DNA of 64,000 bases from the NCBI RefSeq assembly GCF_001507645.1, contig NZ_CP013909.1:2170001-2234000 (forward strand), written 5' to 3'. Below the pieces are notes generated by a model, which saw only the letters and a list, made by a program, of their open reading frames with translations, had not been told where the DNA came from and searched no databases. The position numbers and the translations under genes were made by a program. Below are positions 7,680 to 16,432 of this stretch, in pieces (the first letter of the stretch is position 1; the number at the start of each line of letters is the position of its first letter). This DNA comes from Hymenobacter sedentarius. Lineage in GTDB: Bacteria; Bacteroidota; Bacteroidia; Cytophagales; Hymenobacteraceae.

Positions 7680-8900
7680 CTACTTTTTAGTCTGAAGCTG
7701 CGCGAGCTTCTTCCGGATAGACGGGGTTTCCCGTAGCTGCAAGGCTTTGGTGTAAGAGGCAATTGCCAAGTCCGGCTGCTTTTGGGTTTCGTAGTAGTCG
7801 CCCATGCCGGCGTGCGCGCTGGGGCTGGTGGGATAATTCTGCAGGTTCAGCTGAAAAAGAGCCAGCGCCTGCGGGGCTTGCCCTGGCTGCGCCAGACGCC
7901 CATAAGCCAATCTATTGACGAAGAATTCGGGCGGCAGCACCGAGTAGCCTACCTGTGCCGATAACCGCTTATAATGGGCCACCAGCCGCGTGGCCGGGCC
8001 ATCCTCGATTGACTTATTTGTGTAGAGTGCCATGAACGCAGCCGGCGATAGCGTGTAGGGCTGAAAAATGTATCTCAGCGCATCGTAGGTCGCGTGTACT
8101 GTTACCGAATTGTGCGTGTCGTTGGGGTAATGACGGAAGGCCGACCGTAGACCGTTGCTCGGGTTGCGGGCCAACTCTTCGCGCAGCTTCCACCTTGAGT
8201 CGTTAGCCGCCAGCACTGAATCCAGGCCGGTAGCATTATTGGCGGAGGCAACAAATAACGTGCGCCCTTTAAAACGAGGCTGGGCGAACGCCTCGTGGGC
8301 CTGCTTGAGGAGCTTTTCGCCATCCCATTCCATGCTGGGGTCAATGGCCACGTAATTCTCAAACAAGGCGGCGTGGTGCACCAGCGTATTCATCACCAGC
8401 AGCCCCCCAAACGAGTGGCCAACGAGGGTGCGGTGGGCTGCGGCCGGGTAGTGGGCCTCGATGTAGGGAATTAACTCTTTTTCTAAAAACACGGTAAAGT
8501 TTTCGCCGCCGCCCGCTGTTTTCAGCTCTTCGGGGGACATGCCCTCTTCACTCGTTGGGCGCGAGGGGGTAAGGTCGCGCGTGCGGAGCGTGTTGGGGAT
8601 GCCCACCACAATCATCTCCGGAAATACTCTGCTCGTACCGACGTTCAGGCGTTGAATGATGTCCGAGGTGTAAGCAAAATGGCGGTCGCCGTCGAGCAAG
8701 TATACCACTGGGTAGCGTTGCTTAGCAAACGTCGGGTCGCTGGCGCTGGGAGGCACAGACACCCACACCCTGCGCGTTTCCTTCAGCACGGCGGAGGTCA
8801 CGCTGTCGACTTGGCCAATGACGATGGCGTTGTTTTTAACCGTTTGGGCCTGAGCCAGTGCGGGGCCGACCAATAATAACAGGAGAAGAAGTTGCTTCAT
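7680..8900 (-). CDS. Secreted Fes/esterase-D-type alpha/beta hydrolase with C-terminal TPR
   Basis: A 406-residue secreted esterase. ATG 8900 opens a clean signal peptide (MKQLLLLLLLVGPALAQA); the longer frame from 8936 crosses the promoter. The alpha/beta hydrolase fold of the putative-esterase family (siderophore/feruloyl esterase type) is shown by PVVYLLDGDRHF, the nucleophile elbow GHSFGG (Ser about 163), DPSMEWD and a late His in YPNDTHNSVTVH. From about residue 300 the chain becomes helical with a tetratricopeptide-like repeat (AHAGMGDYYETQKQPDLAIASYTKALQL is split across two helices). The family cleaves esters such as ferric-siderophore trilactones or acetyl/feruloyl groups on glycans; the substrate here is unknown. 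Single gene. Confidence 0.85.
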   Translation of the reverse strand: MKQLLLLLLLVGPALAQAQTVKNNAIVIGQVDSVTSAVLKETRRVWVSVPPSASDPTFAKQRYPVVYLLDGDRHFAYTSDIIQRLNVGTSRVFPEMIVVGIPNTLRTRDLTPSRPTSEEGMSPEELKTAGGGENFTVFLEKELIPYIEAHYPAAAHRTLVGHSFGGLLVMNTLVHHAALFENYVAIDPSMEWDGEKLLKQAHEAFAQPRFKGRTLFVASANNATGLDSVLAANDSRWKLREELARNPSNGLRSAFRHYPNDTHNSVTVHATYDALRYIFQPYTLSPAAFMALYTNKSIEDGPATRLVAHYKRLSAQVGYSVLPPEFFVNRLAYGRLAQPGQAPQALALFQLNLQNYPTSPSAHAGMGDYYETQKQPDLAIASYTKALQLRETPSIRKKLAQLQTKK

Positions 8901-8925
8901 GCAGAATGAGTTGAGTTTAAGTACC

Positions 8926-8933
8926 CAAATGTA
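8926..8933 (-). promoter_or_regulatory. -7 promoter box of the esterase gene
   Basis: On the reverse strand TACATTTG is a perfect TAnnTTTG box, 25 bp before the esterase start codon. No clear TTTG lies at the -33 position. Confidence 0.5.
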
Positions 8934-9002
8934 CAAGCGTATATACGGAAAAGCATAATTTGCACGGTACTAGCAATTAACCCCTCATTTGCCTCAACCA
9001 CC

Positions 9003-9152
9003 GTGGCTGTTGCAGAACTCCCGGCAACACCGGTAAGCAAGGCTCCTACCAGCCGAACTAAGTCGAAAAAGCAGGCAAAGGTGCTTTTTAAACGCGTTGA
9101 GGAGCGCGCTAACACCATTTCTGAATTGCCCACCGAGTTCTGCAACAGCCAC
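9003..9152. mobile_element. MITE-like element, copy A (150 bp)
   Basis: Bounded by GTGGCTGTTGCAGAACTC and its exact reverse complement (18 bp). It is flanked by CACC on both sides, a 4-bp direct repeat consistent with target duplication. It has no coding capacity and sits immediately before an interspersed-motif half (CACCCTTTCGCTGAAC, 9153-9168). Three relatives of the same length lie at 12,835, 22,582 and 25,256. Interiors are strongly diverged, sharing only a GnGCnTTTTT-like core. Confidence 0.75.
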
Positions 9153-9185
9153 CACCCTTTCGCTGAACAGGTAGGGTAGCTATTA

Positions 9186-9221
9186 ACAAAACGAGCGGGC
9201 TCACTGGTCCGCTCGTTTTGT
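9186..9221. terminator. Terminator of the LLM oxidoreductase gene
   Basis: ACAAAACGAGCGG, a 10-nt loop and CCGCTCGTTTTGT form a perfect 13-bp stem with A/T tracts at both ends. It lies 19 bp past the reverse-strand gene at 9240. Confidence 0.8.
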
Positions 9222-9239
9222 TTACGGCAAGGGTACCGC

Positions 9240-10310
9240 CTACCGTTTGTTTCCCTTTGGTTGTTCCCTGCTAACCAGCCCAGCTTCGGGCTGCGAGTGG
9301 GCAATGTTGCGCAGTACTTGGGGGAGCAGCTCGTAGGAATACACCCGCGCCTCGTAGCTGAAAATGGTGGAAACGGCCATGAGTTCGTCTGCCTGCGTCT
9401 GGTCCACGAACTCCTGCAGGTCGCGTTGGAGCGTTGCTTTGCTGCCGATAAACGAATACGCCAGCATCTGCCCCACGGCGTGTTGCTGGGCGGGTTCCCA
9501 CAGCGCGTGCATGGACTCGACGGGCGGTTGCAACGGCGCGGGCCGCCCCTTGATAACGCCGAGCATGAACTGCTGCAGCGACGTCGAGAGCCACTGGGCC
9601 TCTGCGTCGGTGTCGGCGGCTACGACGTTGACGCAGGCGATGACGTACGGAGCCGCTAGTTGGGCCGAGGGGCGGAAGTTCTGGCGGTATATCTCCAGGG
9701 CCGGGAAGAGCTGCCCCGGCGCAAAGTGGCTGGCGAAGGCATAGGGCAGGCCCAGCGCGGCTGCCAGGTAGGCGCTGTCGGTGCTCGAGCCCAGCACGTA
9801 GAGGGGGATGTCCAGCCCTTCGCCGGGAATGGCGCGCACCGTGCTGGTGGCGTTGGCCGGGGAGAAGTAGGTTTGCAACTGCTGGATGTCGCGCGGGAAG
9901 TCCTGCGCGCCGCCGAAGCGGCTGCCCCGGATGGCCTGGGCTGTGACCTGGTCGGAGCCGGGCGCTCGGCCCAGGCCCAGGTCGATACGTCCTGGATACA
10001 GCGAGGCCAACGTGCCAAACTGCTCGGCCACCACCAGCGGGGCGTGGTTGGGCAACATCACGCCGCCCGAGCCTACCCGGAGCGTGGTCGTGCCGCCGGC
10101 AATGTGGCCGATGAGCACCACGGGCGCCGAGCTGGCCACGCTGGCCATGTTGTGGTGTTCGGACAACCAGAAACGCGTGTAGCCCAGCTGTTCGACCCGT
10201 CGGGCCAGGTCCAGGCTGTGGCGGAAGGTATCGGCCGGCGTACTGTCGGCGGCAATGGGGGCCAAATCCAGAACGGAAAAGGCGAGCGGAGAAAAATTGT
10301 CGGGTGACAT
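9240..10310 (-). CDS. LLM-class flavin-dependent oxidoreductase
   Basis: A 356-residue bacterial luciferase-like monooxygenase, probably cytoplasmic and FMNH2-dependent. The start MSPDNFSPLAFSVLDLAPIA and RFWLSEHHNM, followed by GHIAGGTTTLRVGSGGVMLPNH and RIDLGLGRAPGSD, are the standard signature of the MsnO8/YvbT-type subgroup of the luciferase-like TIM barrel. The C-terminal ASTIFSYEARVYSYELL segment is also typical. The start at 10,310 needs no adjustment. The gene stands alone between two terminators; its substrate is not predictable from sequence. Confidence 0.88.
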   Translation of the reverse strand: MSPDNFSPLAFSVLDLAPIAADSTPADTFRHSLDLARRVEQLGYTRFWLSEHHNMASVASSAPVVLIGHIAGGTTTLRVGSGGVMLPNHAPLVVAEQFGTLASLYPGRIDLGLGRAPGSDQVTAQAIRGSRFGGAQDFPRDIQQLQTYFSPANATSTVRAIPGEGLDIPLYVLGSSTDSAYLAAALGLPYAFASHFAPGQLFPALEIYRQNFRPSAQLAAPYVIACVNVVAADTDAEAQWLSTSLQQFMLGVIKGRPAPLQPPVESMHALWEPAQQHAVGQMLAYSFIGSKATLQRDLQEFVDQTQADELMAVSTIFSYEARVYSYELLPQVLRNIAHSQPEAGLVSREQPKGNKR

Positions 10311-10671
10311 GAAGTGCGGGAAGATGGGCCAAGCCCTTGGAACCAGCTGCCTGGCGGGCGATTACCGGAAGTCGCAACGAGACGTCCTTGCCGGTGCCGT
10401 AGCGTGACAGACGCCATCGGGCGACGTTCGACGGGTGGCAGGTATGCATAACCCCCGACCGGGCGAATTGATTAGGTAGCTGACAGCCCACGGCGGCGCG
10501 GGCGGCCCGCTTAGTCCCAAAAACTTGTGGGCCTAGCGTGAAATGGTAATGCGTTAAACATACCCTCCTTTGTCTTTCGGACCCTTTTCGTGAACAGCTT
10601 CGCTAGCCGGCTGGCGCTCCACAATCCCTGCACATGAGAAAATAATGTTACCCAAGCGGCGCCCTAACCTG
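10311..10671. other. Intergenic stretch upstream of the LLM gene
   Basis: About 360 bp with no supported gene. It contains interspersed motif copy 6 at 10,580-10,596 (GACCCTTTTCGTGAACA). Confidence 0.5.
10580..10596 (+). repeat. Interspersed motif, copy 6
   Basis: GACCCTTTTCGTGAACA, preceded by TCTTTCG. It lies between the CocE-type hydrolase terminator and the LLM gene. Confidence 0.55.
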
Positions 10672-10713
10672 GAAAGCAAAGAGGCGACCTTTCGTTCGCT
10701 TCTTTGCTTTTTT
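10672..10713 (-). terminator. Terminator of the CocE/NonD hydrolase gene
   Basis: AAAGCAAAGAGGCGA, a short loop, then TCGCTTCTTTGCTTTTTT. The stem of about 14 bp, with A/T tracts on both sides, lies 33 bp beyond the reverse-strand stop codon. Confidence 0.8.
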
Positions 10714-10745
10714 ACTTCCGTGGATTAAGTCGTTATTGGTGAGCG

Positions 10746-12722
10746 TTAGAGCACCTTCACCGTCAGCTGCGAGGCATGGTCGAGGCTGTGATAGAGGCGG
10801 TGCGTGGCGGCTTGAAAATCCGATTCATTGGCCTCGAAGATGTTATCGACGTACTGCTGCGGGTTGCGGTCGACGAGGGGAAACCAGGTGCTTTGCACCT
10901 GCACCATGAGCCGGTGGCCGGGGCGGAAGGTGTGCATCAAATCCTGCAACGTGAAGGGTACAGGGGTGACCTGGCCCGCCACGAAGGGCTTGGGCTGGCT
11001 GAAGCTTTCGCGGAAACGGCCGCGCATGACTTCGGAGCGCACCATTTGCTGGTAGCCGCCCAGGTGCACGCCGGGTGCGGTCCGGGGGTCGTCGGGCGTG
11101 TTGTCGGGATACACGTCGATGACTTTCACCACCCAGTCGGCGTCGGTGCCGGTGGTGGCCACCTGAAGCAACGCCTGAATGGGGCCGGCCAGCGTGAGGG
11201 GCTGGGTGAGCACGTCAGTCTGGTAGGTGAGCACGTCGGGGCGGCGGCTGGCGAAGCGCTGGTCGTCGGTCATGTACGGGCGGGTCATGGCCGGGGCGGT
11301 GGCTTCGGTGTAGGGCACGGGGTGGGCGAGGTCACTCAGGAACTGGTCGAAGCCGGTGCCCGCGGGGGCCGCACCCGGTTTCTCAAATCCGATTTTGCCG
11401 CCGGGCTGGAAGTAGAGCGTGCGCTCCTGCGCGGCTTTGGGCGGCCAGGCGTCGAAGGTGCGCCATTGATTAGTGCCGCCTTCAAACACGATGGCCTCGG
11501 GCAGCTGGGCGGCGGCCGTGGGCTTCGCGTCTTTCAGATACGCCTTGAAGAAGGGCGCTTCCACGTATTGCTGGTACCACCGCGTGGGCGAGGGGCCGTA
11601 GGCGACGTTGCCCACCATCTCCCCGGTTCGGCTACTGCCCCAGCCCCCGTGCACCCAGGGGCCCATCACGAGGCGATTGGGCAGGCCGGGGTTTTGCTGC
11701 TCGATGGCTTGGTACGTGTGCAGGGTACCGAAAAGGTCTTCGGCATCGTTGAAGCCGCCCACGGTAAGCACGGCCGCTTTCAGGTCGTGCAGGTACGGAC
11801 GCGGGTTGCGGGCTTGCCAGAAGGCGTCGTAGTTGGGGTGGGCCACCAAGTCGTTCCAGTGCTTGACCTGGCCGTGGAAGAGCTGGGCGTTGACATTTTT
11901 CAGCGGGCCCAGCCGCTGGTAGAACGCATAGCCGTCGTTGCCGGGCACTTTCAATTCCTCGTTCCACTTGGCCGTGAGCTGCGGCCGGGGCTGGCCAAAG
12001 TGGGTCCAAAAGTCTACGCCTGCCGCGAGGAAATACGCGCCGTTGTGGTGGTCGTCGTCCCAGAACCAGTCGGTGACGGGCGCTTGCGGGCTGGCTGCTT
12101 TCAGGGCCGGGTGGCGGCTGAGCAACCCCACCGTGGTGTAGAAACCGGGGTAGGAAATGCCCCACTGCCCCACGCGGCCGTTATTTTTGGGACCTTTCTT
12201 CAGCAGGTACTCAATGGTGTCGAACGTATCGGTGCTCTCGTCGATGTCCTGCTTGCCGCGGTGCTGGTCTTTTTCGGGCCGCACGTCTTCAAACACGCCT
12301 TCCGACATAAAGGTGCCGCGTACGTCTTGGAACGCAAAAATGTAGCCCTCGTGCAGCATGAAGGTGTTCTGGCTAACGCTGTGCACGAGGCTGCTGACGC
12401 CACGCCACGCGTAGGGTCCTAGCCCATAGGGACCCGCCGAATACGGCGTGCGGTTGAGCAGGATGGGGTAGCGCACCCGGTCGGCATCCTTGGGCACGTA
12501 CACCACGGTGTGCAGTTTCACCCCGTCGCGCATCGGGATGCGATACTCCCGCTTGCTGTAGTGCGCGCGGGCGTAGAGCGTGTCGGCCAAAAACCGGGCC
12601 TGCGCCGCGGCTTCGCTTACGTACACCGTATCGGGCGGCAGCGCGGGCGTTTGGGCGCGGGCCGGGGCGCCGGCCAGCGTCAATAAGGCCAAAACGGCGG
12701 AACAATAAATGGTTTTCCTCAT
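10746..12722 (-). CDS. Secreted CocE/NonD-family hydrolase
   Basis: A 658-residue alpha/beta hydrolase of the CocE/X-Pro dipeptidyl-peptidase family. It has a signal peptide (MRKTIYCSAVLALLTLAGAPARAQ). The start of the catalytic domain is REYRIPMRDGVKLHTVVYVP. The nucleophile elbow is GQWGISYPGF with Ser about 190. The acid and histidine are probably in GGFNDAEDLFG and GPWVHGGWG. The C-terminal jelly-roll (residues about 480-655; DADWVVKVIDVYPD, LMVQVQSTWFP) is characteristic. Family members hydrolyse acyl esters, beta-lactam side chains or X-Pro peptides; in Bacteroidota most are annotated as peptidases without proof. Monocistronic, with a terminator at 10,672-10,713. Confidence 0.9.
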   Translation of the reverse strand: MRKTIYCSAVLALLTLAGAPARAQTPALPPDTVYVSEAAAQARFLADTLYARAHYSKREYRIPMRDGVKLHTVVYVPKDADRVRYPILLNRTPYSAGPYGLGPYAWRGVSSLVHSVSQNTFMLHEGYIFAFQDVRGTFMSEGVFEDVRPEKDQHRGKQDIDESTDTFDTIEYLLKKGPKNNGRVGQWGISYPGFYTTVGLLSRHPALKAASPQAPVTDWFWDDDHHNGAYFLAAGVDFWTHFGQPRPQLTAKWNEELKVPGNDGYAFYQRLGPLKNVNAQLFHGQVKHWNDLVAHPNYDAFWQARNPRPYLHDLKAAVLTVGGFNDAEDLFGTLHTYQAIEQQNPGLPNRLVMGPWVHGGWGSSRTGEMVGNVAYGPSPTRWYQQYVEAPFFKAYLKDAKPTAAAQLPEAIVFEGGTNQWRTFDAWPPKAAQERTLYFQPGGKIGFEKPGAAPAGTGFDQFLSDLAHPVPYTEATAPAMTRPYMTDDQRFASRRPDVLTYQTDVLTQPLTLAGPIQALLQVATTGTDADWVVKVIDVYPDNTPDDPRTAPGVHLGGYQQMVRSEVMRGRFRESFSQPKPFVAGQVTPVPFTLQDLMHTFRPGHRLMVQVQSTWFPLVDRNPQQYVDNIFEANESDFQAATHRLYHSLDHASQLTVKVL

Positions 12723-12834
12723 AGAAAGAGCGTGTTAGCCCCCACGCAGAGGCCGGAGCGAAGGTAGCGGCAGCGCGTCCAATCAGCTATTGTATTCCTC
12801 CTTTACCGAAACAGAGGGCGTTTAGGCCACGACC

Positions 12835-12984
12835 GTGGCTGTTGCAGAACTCCATGCGATTCTGTTTAGCGCGGCCTCGAAGTGCTGAATCACGCCAGAA
12901 AGTACATTCCACGGGCCTTTTTCGCACCCGTCGTCGTTCACCTACGCTGTTTATGAGCTGCCCGGAAGGTTCTGCAACAGCCAC
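12835..12984. mobile_element. MITE-like element, copy B (150 bp)
   Basis: Left end GTGGCTGTTGCAGAACTC, right end GTTCTGCAACAGCCAC. The flanks are GACC on the left and AACC on the right. The left flank GCGTTTAGGCCACGACC and the right flank AACCGTTTTTGTGAACA are the two halves of the interspersed motif, so the element appears inserted within one copy. Noncoding. Confidence 0.75.
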
Positions 12985-13123
12985 AACCGTTTTTGTGAAC
13001 ACTGAAGGGTCGCGTCTTATCTTTATTGAGCGGTCATTGCTAGCAGGCACGAATAGCTTTTAGCGCGCGGTTGGGGCAGCGGGGGCCGAAGGGTCGAGCA
13101 GGAAGCATTGACCTGGGAGTGAC

Positions 13124-14992
13124 CTACCGCTGCCCCGCTGCCCACTCGTCCATCGTGCGCTCGAGTACGGCCAGGGGCATGGCGCCGCCGGCCAGCAGCT
13201 GGTCATGAAAGGCGCGTAAATCGAACTTATTGCCCAACTGCTTCTCATACTTGGCGCGCAGCTCGCGTAATTTGAGCTGGCCGATTTTGTAGCTCAGCGC
13301 CTGGCCGGGCATGGCCATGTAGCGCTCTATCTCGGCCGTGGCCATCTGCTCACTAATAAGCTCATTGGCCATCATGTACTGGATGGCCTGCTCGCGGGTC
13401 ATGCCCTTGGCGTGCAGGCCCACATCGACCACCAGCCGGATGGCGCGGTGCAGCTCGCCGCCCAGCGCGCCGGCATACTGGTAGGGGTCGGTGTAGAGGC
13501 CCAATTCCTTACCCAGGCTTTCAGTATAGAGGCCCCAGCCTTCGGAATAGGCGCTGTACTGGCCCGGCGTCCGGCGAAACGTGGGCAAGCTGGTGTTTTC
13601 CAACTGCAACGAAAACTGGTAGTGGTGGCCCGGAATGGCCTCGTGCAAAAACAGCGCCTCCATCCTCGACGCCACGGTGCTGTACTGCGTGGCATCGAGG
13701 ATGGGCACGTAGAAGATGCCGGGCCGAGAGCCATCGGGCGCACCGGGCCAATACTGCGCCGCGGCCGAAGCGGCGCGAAACGCCTCAATCTGCCGCACTT
13801 CAAACGGCGTGTTGGGGGTGCGGCCAAATAGCTTGGTCAGGTTGGGCGCCATGCGCTGGTGAATGGCTTCGTAAGCGGCCAGCACGTCCCCGGGGGTTTT
13901 GAAGGGCCGAAACTTCGGCTCATCCTTCATATAAGTGAAAAAGGCCGGCAGGTCGCCCTGAAAACCAACCTGCTTTTTGACCGCATTTATTTCGGCTTGA
14001 ATGCGCTTGACCTCGCGCAGGCCGGTCTGGTAGATTTCCGCCGGCGTTTTGCTGGTCGTGGTGTAATCCCGCACAAAATACGGGTAGGCTTGCGTGCCGC
14101 CCGGCAGGGCGCCCAGGCCGGCGGTAGTGCGGGCCTGGGGCAGGTACTCGGTTTTGAGAAAGGCGGCGAGCTTCTGGTAGGTAGCCGCCAGGTCGGTGGC
14201 AATGGCTTGCTGGTAGGCCGTGGTCAGGCGGGCTTTATCGGCTTCCGCGAAGCTGGCCGGCAGCTTGGCAATGGGGCCGTAGAACAGGCTTTTGGCGGGG
14301 TCGGCCACGGCCAGGGCCTCCAGCTGCGGAATGATTTTCAATACCAGCACCTTGGGCAGCACCGCCCCCGCCTTCATGCCCGCTCGAAAATTGGCGATGG
14401 CCGAATCGGCCCACACCGGAAAGCCGTGCGCCCGGCCCAGCCAGTTGTCGTAGTCGTGCACCGTTTTGAAGGGCTGCGCGCCCGTGCCTGCCCCCAGTAG
14501 GGGCAGCGTATTGGGCAAGCTAAAGAACTGCGCGAAGGGCATCATCCAGCTGTTTTGCTTGAGCCCATCGAGCTTGTCCATCAGTAGATACTCGAAGATG
14601 TCGTAGCTCACCCGGTCGTCGGCCGAGAGCGTGGTGCGGTCCAGCTGGTGTACCGCTGCCAGGTACTGCCCGTACGATTGCCGCTGCTGCTGGCGAAAGG
14701 CGCGGGTCTGGTCGTTGGGCAGCTGGTCGTTGTAGCGGTTATCGCCCACGTATATCCCGATGAGTGGAAACCACTGGGCCTGCTGCTCCGAATAGGCGTG
14801 AAACAAGGCGGCCAACGGGGCCGAAGCGGCGGGCGGCGTGCTGGGGGAAGCGGCCACGGTGGGCGCCGCCGCCTGCTGGTGCGCGTTACCGGGCTTCCGT
14901 AGGGACGTGGGTTGGGCCCGGGCGGGGACCGCCAAGAGCCCGAGTACAAGGACGGACAGGACCGCGCACGTGGCGACGTAGCGTTGTTTCAT
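13124..14992 (-). CDS. Secreted DUF885-family metallopeptidase-like protein
   Basis: A 622-residue protein of the DUF885 family, regarded as zinc-dependent peptidase-like. ATG 14,992 gives a signal peptide (MKQRYVATCAVLSVLVLGLLAVPARAQ); a longer frame from 15,040 adds an unlikely leader. The family signature is FLHEAIPGHHYQF near residue 450, where the His and Glu match the HExxH-like metal site. Other conserved stretches are VSYDIFEYLL, YNDQLPND, and YSEGWGLYTESLGKELG at about residue 485. The C-terminus MGQ/PGQALSYKIGQLKLRELRAKYE is also typical. Single gene; its function beyond probable peptidase or carboxypeptidase activity is unknown. Confidence 0.88.
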   Translation of the reverse strand: MKQRYVATCAVLSVLVLGLLAVPARAQPTSLRKPGNAHQQAAAPTVAASPSTPPAASAPLAALFHAYSEQQAQWFPLIGIYVGDNRYNDQLPNDQTRAFRQQQRQSYGQYLAAVHQLDRTTLSADDRVSYDIFEYLLMDKLDGLKQNSWMMPFAQFFSLPNTLPLLGAGTGAQPFKTVHDYDNWLGRAHGFPVWADSAIANFRAGMKAGAVLPKVLVLKIIPQLEALAVADPAKSLFYGPIAKLPASFAEADKARLTTAYQQAIATDLAATYQKLAAFLKTEYLPQARTTAGLGALPGGTQAYPYFVRDYTTTSKTPAEIYQTGLREVKRIQAEINAVKKQVGFQGDLPAFFTYMKDEPKFRPFKTPGDVLAAYEAIHQRMAPNLTKLFGRTPNTPFEVRQIEAFRAASAAAQYWPGAPDGSRPGIFYVPILDATQYSTVASRMEALFLHEAIPGHHYQFSLQLENTSLPTFRRTPGQYSAYSEGWGLYTESLGKELGLYTDPYQYAGALGGELHRAIRLVVDVGLHAKGMTREQAIQYMMANELISEQMATAEIERYMAMPGQALSYKIGQLKLRELRAKYEKQLGNKFDLRAFHDQLLAGGAMPLAVLERTMDEWAAGQR

Positions 14993-15306
14993 GAAAAGAA
15001 AAAATTGAAGTAAACCGGAATGAGCGGAAAGATAGGCCATATGCCATATAATTCGAACGCTCCATTTCGTGAACCGCTAAACTACACGGCTGGCCCGTTG
15101 GGCAAAGGCCTTGAACGGGGCTTTGCTGCCGTTGTCGAGTTTAAGAAACCCGTCTACTAATCAAAGTTTACGAAATGCGCCGAGGGGACGAGTTTCCTAA
15201 ACTCCCTACGAGGGTGTTTTTTGGCCACATGACGGGCATGTTGCGCAACCCAACAGCTGGAAGGCAAGCACCCGCCGGTTAGCAAGGCGAGTAAATCGCT
15301 ATACTT
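14993..15306. other. Intergenic stretch, nothing clear
   Basis: About 310 bp between divergent genes. No gene, hairpin or good -7 box is seen. A degenerate motif remnant (TTTCGTGAACCGCTAAAC) lies at about 15,065-15,082. Confidence 0.4.
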
Positions 15307-16128
15307 GTGGCGTTTATTCTTGCCCCTCTACCCGTGCGCGTTGCTAACCTGTTCTTCTTGCCCCCACGTGCCACCGGGTGGTTCATGGCCGTGGCCATCC
15401 CCAGCATGGTCTTGGCGGCCTGCCACCGGAAAGGGGAAGAGCCCGCCCCGGTTCCGTGTGGCGCATCCCCCGCCCCGTCTGGCTTCACGATTGAGAACAA
15501 CATCAACAACACCCTTTTTGCGTGCGACACCATTTTTCCCAGTGTCGTGCGCCTGTCCGCTGCCCCAGCGTATTCAAGCGTCGTCTGGCAGATTGGCACC
15601 GACCCGCGGGTGTACACGCAAAAGGCGTTTAATGTGACGTTTCCCCCCACGAGCGTGGGCACCGTGGCCATCCGATGCATCGGCACCCGACCAGTCAACC
15701 GCCGTTGTTTTCCGCATGACGACGGCGTGGACACGGTGACCCAGGTGCTGACGGTCATGCCGCTGAATCCCTACGCCCCGCATGCCGCCATCGAAGGCAA
15801 ATTTCTCGGGGCCACCACCGACGCGCCTCGGGATACGTTCACCGTGCGCATTTTTGTGGGGCGGGACGTGCTCTACCCCTCCCAGCCCGCCCTCTTTTTG
15901 GTCAATCTCAACAAGGGGTGTCCTGGCACGAGCATGGACATCAGCGCGGGCTATCAAGGGCTGGTGTTTAACCAAGGCGTTGGCAATGCCGTCTGCCACG
16001 GGGTTTATGGCGTTGGGCACATCGACCTGCAGGACCGCACTAAAATTCGCTTTGATTACAGCGAACAAGCCACGCCAGGTAGCGCGGCCCAAATTTCCAA
16101 AGCCTTTATTGGAACCCGAGTACGGTAA
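15307..16128 (+). CDS. Hypothetical lipoprotein
   Basis: I do not recognise the family. The frame opens with GTG 15,307; ATG 15,385 is an alternative giving 247 residues. In either case MVLAAC forms a plausible lipobox, so the product is probably a surface or periplasmic lipoprotein. After the Cys comes a Pro-rich linker and a region with many cysteines (FACDTIF, IRCIGTRPVNRRCF, NKGCPG, NAVCHG), hinting at disulphides. Predicted strands such as HAAIEGKFLGATTDAPRDTF suggest a beta-rich domain. Its end is followed by a reverse-oriented copy of the interspersed motif. It could be a lineage-specific secreted protein; no function is offered. Confidence 0.6.
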   Translation: MAFILAPLPVRVANLFFLPPRATGWFMAVAIPSMVLAACHRKGEEPAPVPCGASPAPSGFTIENNINNTLFACDTIFPSVVRLSAAPAYSSVVWQIGTDPRVYTQKAFNVTFPPTSVGTVAIRCIGTRPVNRRCFPHDDGVDTVTQVLTVMPLNPYAPHAAIEGKFLGATTDAPRDTFTVRIFVGRDVLYPSQPALFLVNLNKGCPGTSMDISAGYQGLVFNQGVGNAVCHGVYGVGHIDLQDRTKIRFDYSEQATPGSAAQISKAFIGTRVR

Positions 16129-16432
16129 CCATAGCGTTCAGCGAAACGGTCGGAGTAGTAAAGGGAGAAGATTGCTGGTGGGGCACTCCCTGCGTAGGCA
16201 AGGGCACGTCCTCGTAGACGGTGTAGCCTGGACAGGTCCATGGAAGGAGAAGAGGTGCGTAGGAGGACGGCCGGTCCGCACCACCGGCTGTAAATATAAT
16301 TCATTGTATATTATATGGGGTTATTTTATTCTATATTTGAGGGCATTTCCCGAGGGTCGTTCCCGCGGGCGTAGGGGCACTGCCTTCCCTGGCGGCTTCC
16401 GCTTGGCTTCTTTAGAGCACCAGTTGATTTAC
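16129..16432 (+). promoter_or_regulatory. Leader region of the DUF418 gene
   Basis: A 304-bp gap. It carries the interspersed motif on the reverse strand at 16,136-16,151 (GTTCAGCGAAACGGTC as read on the plus strand). An AT-rich tract at 16,290-16,340 ends in TATATTTG (16,332-16,339), an exact TAnnTTTG -7 box about 94 bp before the start codon. A TTG at 16,304 is a weak -33 candidate with rather long spacing. Confidence 0.45.

Noticed and set aside
10776..12422. 548-codon open frame antisense to the CocE/NonD gene
   Set aside because: Shadow frame; the reverse strand has a signal peptide, catalytic motifs and a terminator.
15782..16432. 217-codon N-terminal extension of the DUF418 protein
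   Set aside because: It overlaps the preceding lipoprotein gene in another frame and crosses a promoter-like region; family similarity starts at 16,433.
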